Positions 33,127 to 43,216 of a stretch of DNA of 64,000 nt are shown piece by piece; within the stretch, counting starts at the first letter, position 1, and each line of letters opens with the position of its first letter. The position numbers and the translations under genes were made by a program. Source of the stretch: Melieria omissa (lineage: Eukaryota; Arthropoda; Insecta; Diptera; Ulidiidae). The notes beneath the pieces are model-generated. The model made no database searches. It saw only the letters and a program-made list of their open reading frames with translations, and was not told where the DNA came from. Where the stretch lies: NCBI GenBank assembly GCA_963971225.1, contig OZ020270.1:68144932-68208931 (forward strand). The letters run 5' to 3'.

Positions 33127-33932
33127 CAAACGGAGCACAATTTTAGGCAGCGGTATGAAAATGCTCACATTCATCAAATGCCCTTAATTCATAAAAATTT
33201 CAGCTTTGATTTTGATTTTTTTGCGCCCTAAAAATATGTCGCAATGAAATATGTAAAAACAGCAAGTGTGTGAGGTTGAAGTTTTTACTTGTGTGATGAA
33301 ACTCTTTTTAGAATAGCTCCTACAGTAATGAACCAATTCAAATTTTGTTAATGCCCTTGAAAAGACGAATACTGACGCTTGCGAAAATACTTTAGCTACT
33401 TTCGTCAATGACGCGAAAAGCATTAGGAGATTTCAATACAAACACGTGTTCAGAAGATGAAGTCGCATTTACACTCTCTGCTTGTCATAGGCCGAGAATG
33501 ACACTGTTCCCACCATCTTCGATTGGCGGTGGAAACTACGGAATGCAACCCGATTTAAATAAAACGCGCACTCGTTGGGAAAAAGCCATCAGCTCAAAAA
33601 ACCCAATTTATTTTCCGTACTACATGCACACGCACATCTCGCACCGATTAAAAACTTGCACCAAAAGTAGACGTCTCGTCCACTTCACGCTCACTGCACG
33701 ACTGACTACTTCGGCCAGAGACGATCGTCCCTGTGCGCACAAGTCAATCGCACAGGAGATCGTCCCTGTACGAAACAGACACATACAATAAAAAAATCTG
33801 TTCTATAAGTTTAAGTAACAACCTTACACTATACATTGCACACTAACTCCTAGTTGAAAATTTCAACACCGATTTTAAATGAATTTTTATGAAAAATTCG
33901 CCAACACCTCCTAGCAAAAATCACCAATAACT
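33127..33932 (+). repeat. Direct repeat B, copy 2
   Basis: Second copy of the 30363-31012 unit, carrying the solo LTR insertion at 33505-33777. An unrelated-looking frame across the solo LTR (33408-33791) is a by-product of that insertion. Confidence 0.85.
33505..33777. mobile_element. Solo LTR (273 bp), 5-bp TSD GACAC
   Basis: It begins TGTTCCCACC and ends CGAAACA. GACAC is present at 33500-33504 and 33778-33782. The homologous site in repeat B copy 1 has a single GACAC at 30735-30739 and no insert. A 5-bp duplication suits BEL/Pao or Copia. It shares no evident sequence with the other LTRs in the window. Confidence 0.92.
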
Positions 33933-34471
33933 TACAAACCGCTGAAACAATCAAAAAACGGAAAAATGTTGGCTGTTGCTCAGTGTAATAGTTATTAGGC
34001 AACAGAAAAAATAGTTGTTACGAACTAATATCCTGCATGAATATATTCATTTTGGCGACTACACTACTGTATATACTGTACGGGTACTTGGTATTCGAAG
34101 AATGTGTACAACGAAACGAATAGAAACGGGAACCAGCGAGCATCGCTTCTCGTTTCTATTCGTATTCGGTGAATAGCGAACACTGCAGTGCTGGTATTCG
34201 GTGAGAAGCGAATACTGCAGTGCTCGTATTCGGTGAGAAGCGAATACTGCAGTGCTCGTATTCGGTGAGAAGCGAATACTGCAGTGCTCGTATTCGGTAA
34301 TCGAGAACTTTGCGAAATATTCGAAGATCAACAGTTTCATTGAATATTTTCATGCGCAGTATGTCACTTTTCCATGTGTATACCTGTGGTGCGGTTGAAA
34401 TGGCTTATTAGTTAATACGCAAAATGGAAATGATTGAAGAAAGTAGCATAACAAATAAATAAATATTAATA
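33933..34471. repeat. Spacer with a 32-bp tandem array (about 34162-34305)
   Basis: Near 33975-34030 are units of the foldback array (aacagaaaaaatag). From about 34162 there are some four copies of a 32-bp unit made of gcgaatactgcagtgctc plus gtattcggtgagaa. The array yields open frames of no coding meaning. The Helitron inserted at 34471/37029 splits this region. Confidence 0.75.
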
Positions 34472-37028
34472 TCTATATATATAAAAATGAATCGTGGTCC
34501 ATTCGACTGCGTATCACTCGAGACCGGCTGGACCAACTTGGATACTTCCTTTGGCGGGTTTGTTCGAAATTGTTACGTGAAGGTTTATAAAAAAAGAAAA
34601 GTCGGGAAAACGGGGCGTGGCGCCACCAGAATACATTTTTAGACAATAACTTTGGAACCATAAGTCACAGATCAATTAAATTTAGTTCACGCTTACTATT
34701 TAATCGTGTCCTTCGACCGACGGAATGGGGATACCCACCCAAGGGGGTGTGGCACCGCCCATACAACTCAAATCTTTTAAGTGGAATAGCTTCGAAATTG
34801 TAAGTCACACAGCATTGAAATTTAGTGTACCGTCTCCTCATAGATGTGTTATTCTACTGTTAAAATTTTATGGGCGCTGAACAAGGGGCGTGGCACATTT
34901 TTTATGCAGCAGAACTGTAAGTCGTACATCAATGAAACTTGGTATGAACCTACCAGTTAATCATATCTTTTGGCAGAGGGAATAAGGTGGGTATTGAACA
35001 AAGGGGTGTGGCACAGCCCATACCACTCAAATCTTTTAAATGGAATAGCTTCGGAATTGTAAGTCGCACAATATTGAAATTTGGTGTACCGTCGTTTCAT
35101 AGATGTGTCATTCTATTGTTAAAATTGTATGGGCATTGAACAAGGGGCGTGGCACATTTTTTATGCAGCAGAACTGTAAGTCGTACATCAATGAAACTTG
35201 GTATGAACCTACCACTTAATCATATCTTTCGGCAGAGGGAATAAGGTGGGTATTGAACAAAGGGGTGTGGCACCGCCCATACAATTCATTTCTTTTAAAT
35301 GGAATAGCTTCGGAATTGTAAGTCGCACAGCATTGAAAATTAGTGAGGCGTTGCCTCATAGATGTGTTATTCCAATGTTAAAATTTTATGGACGTTGGAC
35401 AAGGGGCGTTGCACATTTTTTTGACCCAAACTATCCGCATAATTTTGGAACTGTTAGTCGCACATGAATGAAACTTAGTACGAATTTACCATTCAGTCAT
35501 ACCTTTCGGCAGAGGAATGAAGCGGGCATTTAACACGAGGGCGTGGCTCCGTCCATACAACTCTAATCTTTTATATGGAATAGCTCCGGAATTGTAAGCC
35601 GCACAGTATTGAAATTGAATATGCCATCGTCCCATAGAAGTGTCATTCTACCGATAATATTTTATGGGCGTTGAACAAGGGGCGTGGCAAATTTTTTATG
35701 CAGCAGAACTGTAAGTCGTACATCAATGAAACTTGGTATGAACCTACCACTTAATCATATCTTTCAATAGAGGGAATGGGGCGTTGGTCAAAGGGCGTGG
35801 CACATTTTTTATGCTCAGACAGTTATGCAGTACACATACACATCAGTGAAACTTGGTACGAACTTTCCACTTAGTAGCACAATTCGACTAGAAGAAAGTT
35901 GTGAGCACTGGACAAGAGGGTGTGGTACCGCATCCATTTTTATATACATAGATTGTTTGCCCTAATTGACTGACTGATTGATTGATTGATTGATTCATCA
36001 TCGCTCAGCCCAAACCGCTGTAGCTACGAACATGAAATTTGAACTGAAGATATATCTTGAAAAATGAACCTCCGCTAAGACGGGATTTTTTTAAATTCGG
36101 GGTGTAAAGGGGCAAAACATCTGTTAAGGTGTTGTATGAAGAAAAGTGATTTAAGAGACATATTGATTTCGAACTTCCTGAAAATACTCTAAACAAAAAA
36201 TAATTCGATACGTATTTTATAATTTTTCGAAAATCAAAATTTAACTGGACCAATAATGGGTTAAGATTTGTTTAAGGGTAGACTCGAAAAAAACATGAAC
36301 CGATAGGCCTATTGACTTCAAAAATTATAAAAATACTTGAAATAAAAAAATTATACACGCGTTACTCATTATTTTCAAAATCGAAATCTAACTGGATCAA
36401 CGACGGGTTAAAAGTATGTATGAAGAAACAATTTTTTTGGCCTTTTAACTTCAAACTTGGTGAAAGTACTTTAAATGTAAAATAACTCGATAGGTACGTG
36501 TTTTTCATTTTTGCCAAATATTAAAATCGGACGGGGTCAACGACCGGTTAAAAGTTTGTATGGCGAAACGGTAACAAAAAAAATGAATTAACGGGCCCAC
36601 TGACTTCAAACTTTGTGAAAGTACTCTGAGTGAGAAATAATTTGACACGTGTTTTTCACTTTTTTGAAAATCAACATGTAACGGGGTCAACAATGGGTTA
36701 ACAGTTTGCATGGAAACACGATTTATTGGTCCTTTTGACTTCAAACTTGGACAAAAAGCATTTAAATCGGGAAATAATTACAATGTTTTTTCATATTCTT
36801 GAAAATCGAAATCTACCGTGGTAAACTAAGGGTTAAGATTTTGTTTAGAGTAAACGTGAAAACTCATGATTTAAAGGGCCCTTTGACTTCACAATTTTTA
36901 GAACCACTTGGCATCAAAGATAATAGACATATGTTTTTATTTAAATCAAAATGGGTTCAACCATGCGTTCAAAATATGTATCGGGTGAAAGAAGAGAGCT
37001 TGCGTGCGAAGCCGCGGGGCCCAGCTAG
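34472..37028 (+). mobile_element. Complete non-autonomous Helitron (2557 bp)
   Basis: The 5' end is TCTATATATATAAAAATG after an A, and the 3' end is a GC-rich segment (gaagccgcggggccc) then agCTAG before a T. These are the hallmarks of Helitrons: 5' TC, 3' CTRR, insertion between A and T and no TSD. The 5' half consists of four to five degenerate units of about 257 bp (aggggcgtggcacatttttt at about 34890, 35147, 35401, 35677). The 3' half consists of roughly 120-125-bp units shared with 1-1126 and with part of arm T. No Rep/helicase frame is present. Confidence 0.88.
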
Positions 37029-37463
37029 TACAACATAAATATCTCTAAATAATCTTAGGAATATTTAAACGAGTATATTCGAATATTCAAGCCTCGTTTT
37101 CCCGCTTCGAGCGAATATGAATAAATAGTGTACGTCTACTCGTTTCTGCTCGGAGCTTACTCGTACTCGAAGAGAGCTGTACTCGTATTCATTCGGACCG
37201 ATCCGCAGAGATTAAGTGAAGTATTCTATTCATAAGCATTTGAATGTTTTCGAATAGAAAAAATGCATACTCGTGCAGGACTCTATTACGAATAATAGTT
37301 ACGAAATGGCGAAAAAAGTATTTTTTCCCCTCATAATAGTTATTGTCCAACATTTATAAATATCTCTTAAAAATGCGCAACGTTTTCGAGTTGTTAAAAA
37401 TTCATAACTGTTATTTTGGGTCTCTGCAAATTTTTGATTTAATTGTACAGGGCGCTAAGAGCC
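37029..37463. other. Spacer, right flank of the Helitron
   Basis: AT-rich sequence with scattered attcg/actcgta words related to the 32-bp array on the other side of the Helitron, and foldback-unit words near 37285-37370. No gene. Confidence 0.45.
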
Positions 37464-38011
37464 CTAGCGGGTCAAATAGAGTACTTGCATCCGATAAGAA
37501 TGCACTTTTGAAAGAAATGCCGGTGGCTCCTTTAAATTTACGGCGAACGTCAAAAAATCGTGTTCGGTATTCCAGATTAATCCCAAAGCGTGCACTTCCT
37601 TACCCTCCGCGATGTAATGGGCAATTTTCTTCAAAGTGTTTAAAGTGTGGCAGTTAGTTATTTCGGAACAATTAGAAGCCCATTGTCTTAATTCAAAACC
37701 ACCGCTATCAAGAACGGTGGATATTTCTCGTTGCAGAATTTTAAGCTCTTCTATACTTGACGAACCAGTTAATAAATCCTCCATGTGAAAATCGCGCAAA
37801 ATTAATTTGGTTGCCTCAGTGTGTTCATTATAGGCTTCCTTTGCAGTTTGCTGTAGCGCTTTTATAACTAAATGCGACGCAGCAGCGACCCCATAAGTAA
37901 CACGTAGCATGCAGAAGTCCTGAATAGGTAGCGAAGGATCAGAGCGCCATACAATACGTTGCAAATCGGTATGTTTCTTTGCGACATACACCTGTCTATA
38001 CATTTTCGCCA
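37464..38011 (-). pseudogene. Second BEL element, RT fragment downstream of Transib
   Basis: Minus-strand frame starting at the RT motif AKMYRQVYVAKKH and running through LRVTYGVAAASHLVIKALQQ and the catalytic-site region, where the expected YVDD reads FHMEDL. It then passes the RT connection (GGFELRQWASN) and stops at 37464. The upstream half lies at 45525-47513, separated by the Transib insertion. Without the insertion the frame reads ...HSLTADVAKMYRQV, so both halves were one gene. Confidence 0.88.
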
Positions 38012-38016
38012 CGTCG

Positions 38017-38044
38017 CACAGTGGGGTAAAGTGCCGATTAATTC
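38017..38044 (+). promoter_or_regulatory. Transib left end with RSS-like heptamer-12-nonamer
   Basis: Heptamer CACAGTG 38017-38023, identical to the V(D)J recombination signal consensus. A 12-bp spacer occupies 38024-38035 and GATTAATTC 38036-38044. The last seven spacer bases (AAGTGCC) and the nonamer recur at the other end. Confidence 0.75.
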
Positions 38045-38703
38045 AAAAATGAAAAATGAAGATCAAACTATGTTTTTGGTACCGGGTTAAAGGGGATAAA
38101 ATTATGCATCACTAGGTGAAAGAGTTGTTGCAAAATAGTTTACCGTTTTCCCGCAAAGCACTCTGAAAGTTGACATTTATTTTCAGTTTCAAAACGATTT
38201 TTTTGTGTGAATTTTAAAAACTTTTGAAAAATTAATGATGCAGCCTTCATGTTCAGGTATTTCAGCAATGCAGTGTGTATTTTGTTTTTTTCAAAAGTGT
38301 TTATAAATATTTTATTTGATATTTTGTTTAAAAGCTTTATATTTGTCCTATTTTCGACCTTTTCATAGGAATATATGTAGTTGTGAGTCTTGTTTCATTA
38401 GCGTATAGCTTAGATATTTCAGTAACATTTTATGAAAAAAAAAGTTGCGCGAATGTTGCGCACTTTTCCAGCATTTCAATTTTTGTGTGCGCACCTCATG
38501 CCTCATGCATGCATTCTGCAAACGAAATTGATAACAAATAGAAATGTGCAAAAGAATGAAGAAAAATAAACAAAAGGTTTAATTGTTGTTTTCATTGCTT
38601 TTCAGTTCAGTCTTTTTTACAATGTTTTTAGCTTCTGTGCACCCCTACATTACGGGGGTCTATGTATTAAATTTATATGAAGTACACAGCATATTAGATA
38701 ATA
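38045..38703. other. Transib interior, no gene recognised
   Basis: AT-rich sequence between the Transib end and the nested Tc1/mariner. No frame resembles a protein. Confidence 0.45.
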
Positions 38704-40002
38704 AGGACTGTACCGAAAAGAAACTGCACACATTCTTTTGCTCACAACATAACGATTTTTATTAATTTTTGTTACAATTTTTTTTTGTATTGAAGCTTAT
38801 GGTATTTTTATTTGTTTTTTATTAAAACTTATTTTAAAAATGTATTCTCTTAATTTACGGCGATTTTTTTGTTTTATCCCCTTAATTAAATTCTGCACAC
38901 TCTCTTTTGTAACGGCAGCGCTGGCGTTTAGCCAGTTTTTTTTAAGTCCTTGACGTCAGCGACAACTCGACCTTCCTTCTTTAAATTTCGCTCGACAAAA
39001 GCCCAATATATCTCTAAAGAGCGGAATTCTGGAGCGTTTAGCGGATTCTCCTCTTTTGCAACATTATTGACATTGTTTTTTCTAACAAAGTCAATGTTGA
39101 ACGGGCGTAGTGTGCATTGACTATATCGGGCCAAAATATTGTCGAAACATTATATTTTTTGTAGAATGGTATAAGGCGACGGTTAACACACTCTTTTTTG
39201 TAAATCTCAGCGGTCAAAGTACCCTTTGTAAAGACAGGAGAAGTTCTGTGGCCGCAGGAACAAATAGCCTGCCAGATGAGGACTTTCTCGCCAACTTTTC
39301 AATTCCAATTGTTGACACTGACGGGTCGACAGAACCACCTTGCTGCTTTGTGTAAAATTAGGGACCTGGTAATGTTCTTGAGTCCATTTTAATGTAAGTT
39401 GCCTCGCCCATCACAACACACTCAACAAAATTCTGATGCAAGCGATCGAACAATTTTCGAAGCCTTGTTTTCCCCACTTTCACTTGTCTGTCACTTTTTT
39501 TGGGTACCTTTTGTTTTTTGTTAGTTTTTAGGTTATGCCATTGCTTCACTCTTTGAATCATAGCGGCTCTTGTTCTAGCTTTCTTTGCTAAATCTCGTAC
39601 AGACATTGAATTGTTTTTTCTTATTAATGTTAGCACTTCTTTTTCAAGTTTCCGGTCACTTGGACATTTGTTTCTTCCACTTTTTGGCAAATCTTTGAGA
39701 GAACAAGTATCTCCAAATTGGATGATTATATTTTTTACACTATTGACACTGAATTCGTATCGATTGGCCAACTATCTGTGAGAAATTTCCTTTTCAGAGC
39801 AGTAATTGTGCACAATTTTGTTACGCATCTGCTCTTTGATTCGCCACATCGGGAAAACTGTACTACGAGTAGCAGAGAAAACCAAGACAATAAAAGCACA
39901 AATGTTCATGCTTTCTAACGGTACATTCCGCATTGCGATCAAATGTCTACACTAAGAGAAATATTGAATTTAAAGTGTGCAGTTTCTTTTCGGTACAGTC
40001 CT
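38704..40002 (-). mobile_element. Full-length Tc1/mariner element (1299 bp), TA TSD
   Basis: Inverted ends AGGACTGTACCGAAAAG, continuing AAACTGCACAC, match perfectly for about 28 bp. TA at 38702-38703 and 40003-40004 is the target duplication. The length is that of a complete element. The transposase on the minus strand is broken by frameshifts and stops. Confidence 0.94.
38928..39771 (-). pseudogene. Tc1/mariner transposase, degraded
   Basis: From 39771 down: HTH region (MANRYEFSVNSVKNIIIQF, then KDLPKSGRNKCPSDRKLEKE), second HTH (LIRKNNSMSVRDLAKKA), and the first catalytic block, which reads VVMGEATYIKMD where a D-D-E-T type sequence is usual. The middle part (39135-39357) encodes FTKGTLTAEIYKKECV and a WPDIVNAHYA block holding the second aspartate. 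The end (LNAPEFRSLEIYWAFVERNL) is the third catalytic block. The first-block change and frame breaks make it inactive. The WPD..HYA style places it in an IS630/Tc1/mariner lineage other than classical DD34D mariner. Confidence 0.78.
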
Positions 40003-40104
40003 TATAGGGTGGTTTGTTTTTCGAATAGAGATAAAACTGGCATTTTGTGGTCAAATCTGGCAACTCTAATGTCATTTATGTTCAGTTTGGTTTGCCATTT
40101 CATC

Positions 40105-40530
40105 ATGAACAGGTTGACAAAAGAACAACGCTTGCAAATCGTGCAAATTTATTTCGAAAATAATGGTTCAGTTCGCGAAGTTTACCGCAAGCTCCGTCCA
40201 TTTTATGGTCGACATAATCGTCCATCAGAGCAATTAATTCGGTTAACCATGGGTCGTTTTCGCACTACGTTTACTCTATGTGATAATACGCATCCGCAGA
40301 GACGTCGAACAGTGCGCACCGAAGAAACAATTGCCGCTGTAGAGCAAAATGTTGAAGAGGACCCGAATGAATCGATTCGCCACCGTGCACAGCAATTGGA
40401 GCTTTGTCCATCAACTTTATGGAAGATTGAAAATTGGACCTGTAGAATTGGCTTTATTTGAGCCAGCCGCGGCGTCCACATGCCCGAAATCATATTTAAA
40501 CATTAATGGCATAAAATTATCCATCCAATA
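40105..40530 (+). pseudogene. Second Tc1/mariner-type transposase, 5' fragment
   Basis: Coding from MNRLTKEQRLQIVQIYFENN through a helix-turn-helix and RRRTVRTEETIAAVEQNV to ELCPSTLWKI. This is the N-terminal DUF4817-type region of a group of fly mariner-like transposases. It then jumps directly to a C-terminus-like SRGVHMPEIIFKH, so the catalytic domain has been deleted. The piggyBac element lies immediately downstream. Confidence 0.65.
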
Positions 40531-40552
40531 AAGCCAAATTGATGGACATTAA

Positions 40553-42608
40553 CCCATTAATGCCCACAGCGATCTAGCAGTGCTAGGGGCCTGCAATTTA
40601 GAGACGTATGCTTTATGATGCACAGGAACGTAAATAAGAAAAAAACATTTTTGGTACCTTGTATGGATTGGTCTCTGGAAGCCGTTACATATATGTAACA
40701 GTGGGCTATTTCCAGTACTTTTTTGTGGAACAAAGTTTTTTAGTTTGAATGACAATTTTACAGCTTAGTACTTAAAAATACATGAAAACTTTGTATAAAT
40801 TGAACTGTGAAGGTAAAGGTGAATGAAATACATATGCGGTTAATACAATAAATTATGGATTTGTAGCATAATGGTACTTTTCGGAGCATTTGATGCACAA
40901 ACCAACATTACACTATTTGCACAAAGAAGTGGGATGCGATTTTCAGTTCATTCCAGCGCAGCGGCACCTCTTTTTATCTATTGGTTCTACAATAAAATGC
41001 CTAATGCAGTCATAGCGGCTTGAGAAATCGGGCTCAGCCGCAGTTGTTCGACAAAAGCTCTGGAGTGGTCTTATTGTGGTCTTAGTGTGCTGTACGGAAA
41101 TCAAGTTGCGTCATACTGCTTCCTCCTTTACGATGCAAGATCCACGCATTTTGCATTAACACGTCATTGAGCCATGAAAATATGCAAAACCACCACTTCT
41201 TTCCACGAGCGCCAATAAAAACTCGCATCTCTTCAACAGTTATGTTTGGGTTTGTGTGACCTCAACACACAGCATAGCTATTACTTTCATCGCACAACAA
41301 CTGGATCAGTTCGTCGTCGAAGAATTTCTCAACAGCTGATGAGGATGTAAATTACTACAATCAGAATAGTTCGGCTCCGGAAAAATTTCCGGACACCTAA
41401 TGTCATCTTCGTCAATCTTCGAGCCACTAAATAACAGGTTTACAAGGTTTGTAGGTACGTTTTACTTTGGTACACTTTCCATTCATACATTTTGCCAATG
41501 GTTTTTCTACTGTGGACGTACTTGATCCAGAATTTTGGTGATCAAATGTAATACAAGCAATAGAAGTTGTAGCATATTGAGCATGACTAGTTTTTGTACG
41601 TTGAGCAGCCTTTAACGATGTTTTTTTTAATAAGAATGTTGACAGTTGGTGTACATATTGCTGTTGTAGCCGAAAAAAGTTCGTCACTAGACTCCAATGG
41701 CTCTTCTTCTGAAACATAGGCAGTGAAATGGCTCCTCCACAAGAGGGCGACCCGAAAGACGTTCATTGTGTAGTACTTGGTGACTCTATAAGATCTGTAT
41801 GTAAGTCTGCGAAGGAATTATTTATCACGTCTTGAAGAGCTTGCTGTTTCAACCCCATTTGTTGTCAATTGCCGCACAATAACCTCACATGGTTGCATTA
41901 ACCGTGTTCTCTCTCAAATTGTTTGGCACTCCACCGCCATCTTCTTCCTCAGAATCCACTTCAGATTCCAATATATGGGCACTAGGCGGCTCAATTGTCA
42001 ACTTTTCCACTGTATTATCTGCTTTCTCATCACTTGCGAGCTCTTGCAAATATATAGTGGCCTCATCCAGTGTCAAATATCCGTATCTAAGCATACGAAA
42101 ATCTTACGTTTACATTTGTACTTACGTTAAAAAAGTACTGAGAATAGCCCACTGTTACGTATGTGTAACTTAGACAAGAAAGACAAAAGTACTGAGAATG
42201 GCCCACAGTTACATATACGTAACAGTGCAATTGCATGCTGCTCAGAAAAGCCCACGGGCCTTAAACGTATTTTAAAATTTTTTAATAAAACTGTAGATAT
42301 TTAAGAATCACTTTTCATAAAAAGTTTTTCACAAAATACTTTCACTAAATTCTTATAAATCTTTTTTACCGTTTGCGTGTCGCCATATCGCTATTTTTAC
42401 TAATTTCAAATTTACCTCATTACAAAACTTGTGCTCACAAAGAAATCAAAAGAGTTTCTGACTTAATTTGAATTTTACAGCATTCGCTAAACTATTTTCA
42501 ATGTCATATGGGGTATAAACATGAATAGGCATGTACATGCAACCTGTAAATAACATTTTAAAATATCGTTGCTGCCGTTACGTATATGTAACTGTGGGCA
42601 TTAATGGG
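40553..42608 (-). mobile_element. piggyBac element (2056 bp), TTAA TSD
   Basis: TTAA at 40549-40552 and 42609-42612 flanks inverted ends CCCATTAATGCCCACAG. Near the ends are palindromes of the type GTTACATATATGTAAC (about 40685, 42155, 42210, 42577), each next to a CCCACAG/CTGTGGG word, likely subterminal binding sites. Transposase remnants are on the minus strand. Confidence 0.92.
41200..42094 (-). pseudogene. piggyBac transposase, N-terminal half, broken
   Basis: From 42094 down: LTLDEATIYLQELASDE, then the acidic EPPSAHILESEVDSEEEDGG and NNL typical of piggyBac N-termini. A Lys/Thr-rich linker follows, and then (about 41335-41205) FFDDELIQLLCDESNSYAV and NPNITVEEMRVFIG, the start of the conserved DDE_Tnp_1_7 region. 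Stops and frameshifts separate these pieces, and the catalytic region beyond is not recognisable. Confidence 0.8.
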
Positions 42609-42652
42609 TTAACACGATTTTCCTGTGTTTTATTTCAATTCGAAGTTCTATA

Positions 42653-42852
42653 ATTTTAATTTAATTGATTGGCACGACAGCCCGCTTACGCGAGACTAAG
42701 GCCTAGCTTCCCGCAACCACCCGTGTTGTGCGTGTGAATTTTGTACGCGGGTGGAAGGGACCTACAGTTTTATGCCGGTTCCGAACGGCAGGTTGGGAGC
42801 TTTTTCATAGGCAATTTTTACTCTCAGAGGTTTGCCATTTCCAGCTGAGAGG
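42653..42852 (-). mobile_element. 5'-truncated SINE with 14-bp TSD
   Basis: Same tail and body as the 1468-1785 SINE, in reverse orientation and without the tRNA head. TTCGAAGTTCTATA at 42639-42652 and 42853-42866 is a perfect 14-bp duplication. It is inserted in the Transib interior. Confidence 0.9.
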
Positions 42853-42866
42853 TTCGAAGTTCTATA

Positions 42867-43216
42867 CCTCTAAAAAAACACCCTATACATATATAACTCC
42901 TCGACGGCCTATCGCCAAACGCAATAACAACAACGCAAACTAAATATGTTTTTTATCGAAAAAATTTATGCAATAAAATACAAAACTGCTTAAAATGATG
43001 CAAGGTAATCACGTACATATATACATGTAGGGTAAATATGAAACAAAGTTGACCGAAATCTTTTGTCTACTGTTGCGGTAATAAGCATTGTTATAAGCAT
43101 GTTTATAATGTATTTTTCGTGTCATGTGTAATAGATTGGAGTAACCACAGTGATGTGTGAAACTAACTCGGGTAAATTGTAAATGAGAGTGACTATTTTT
43201 CCAAATCTTACAACAA
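42867..43216. other. Transib sequence upstream of the transposase
   Basis: No recognised coding. A pyrimidine-rich stretch ending in ttgtag at about 43236 could be an old splice acceptor for the transposase exon. Confidence 0.35.

Noticed and set aside
34059..34353. Frames of 65 to 93 codons with repeated peptides
   Set aside because: They are translations of a 32-bp tandem array, whose unit length is not a multiple of three.
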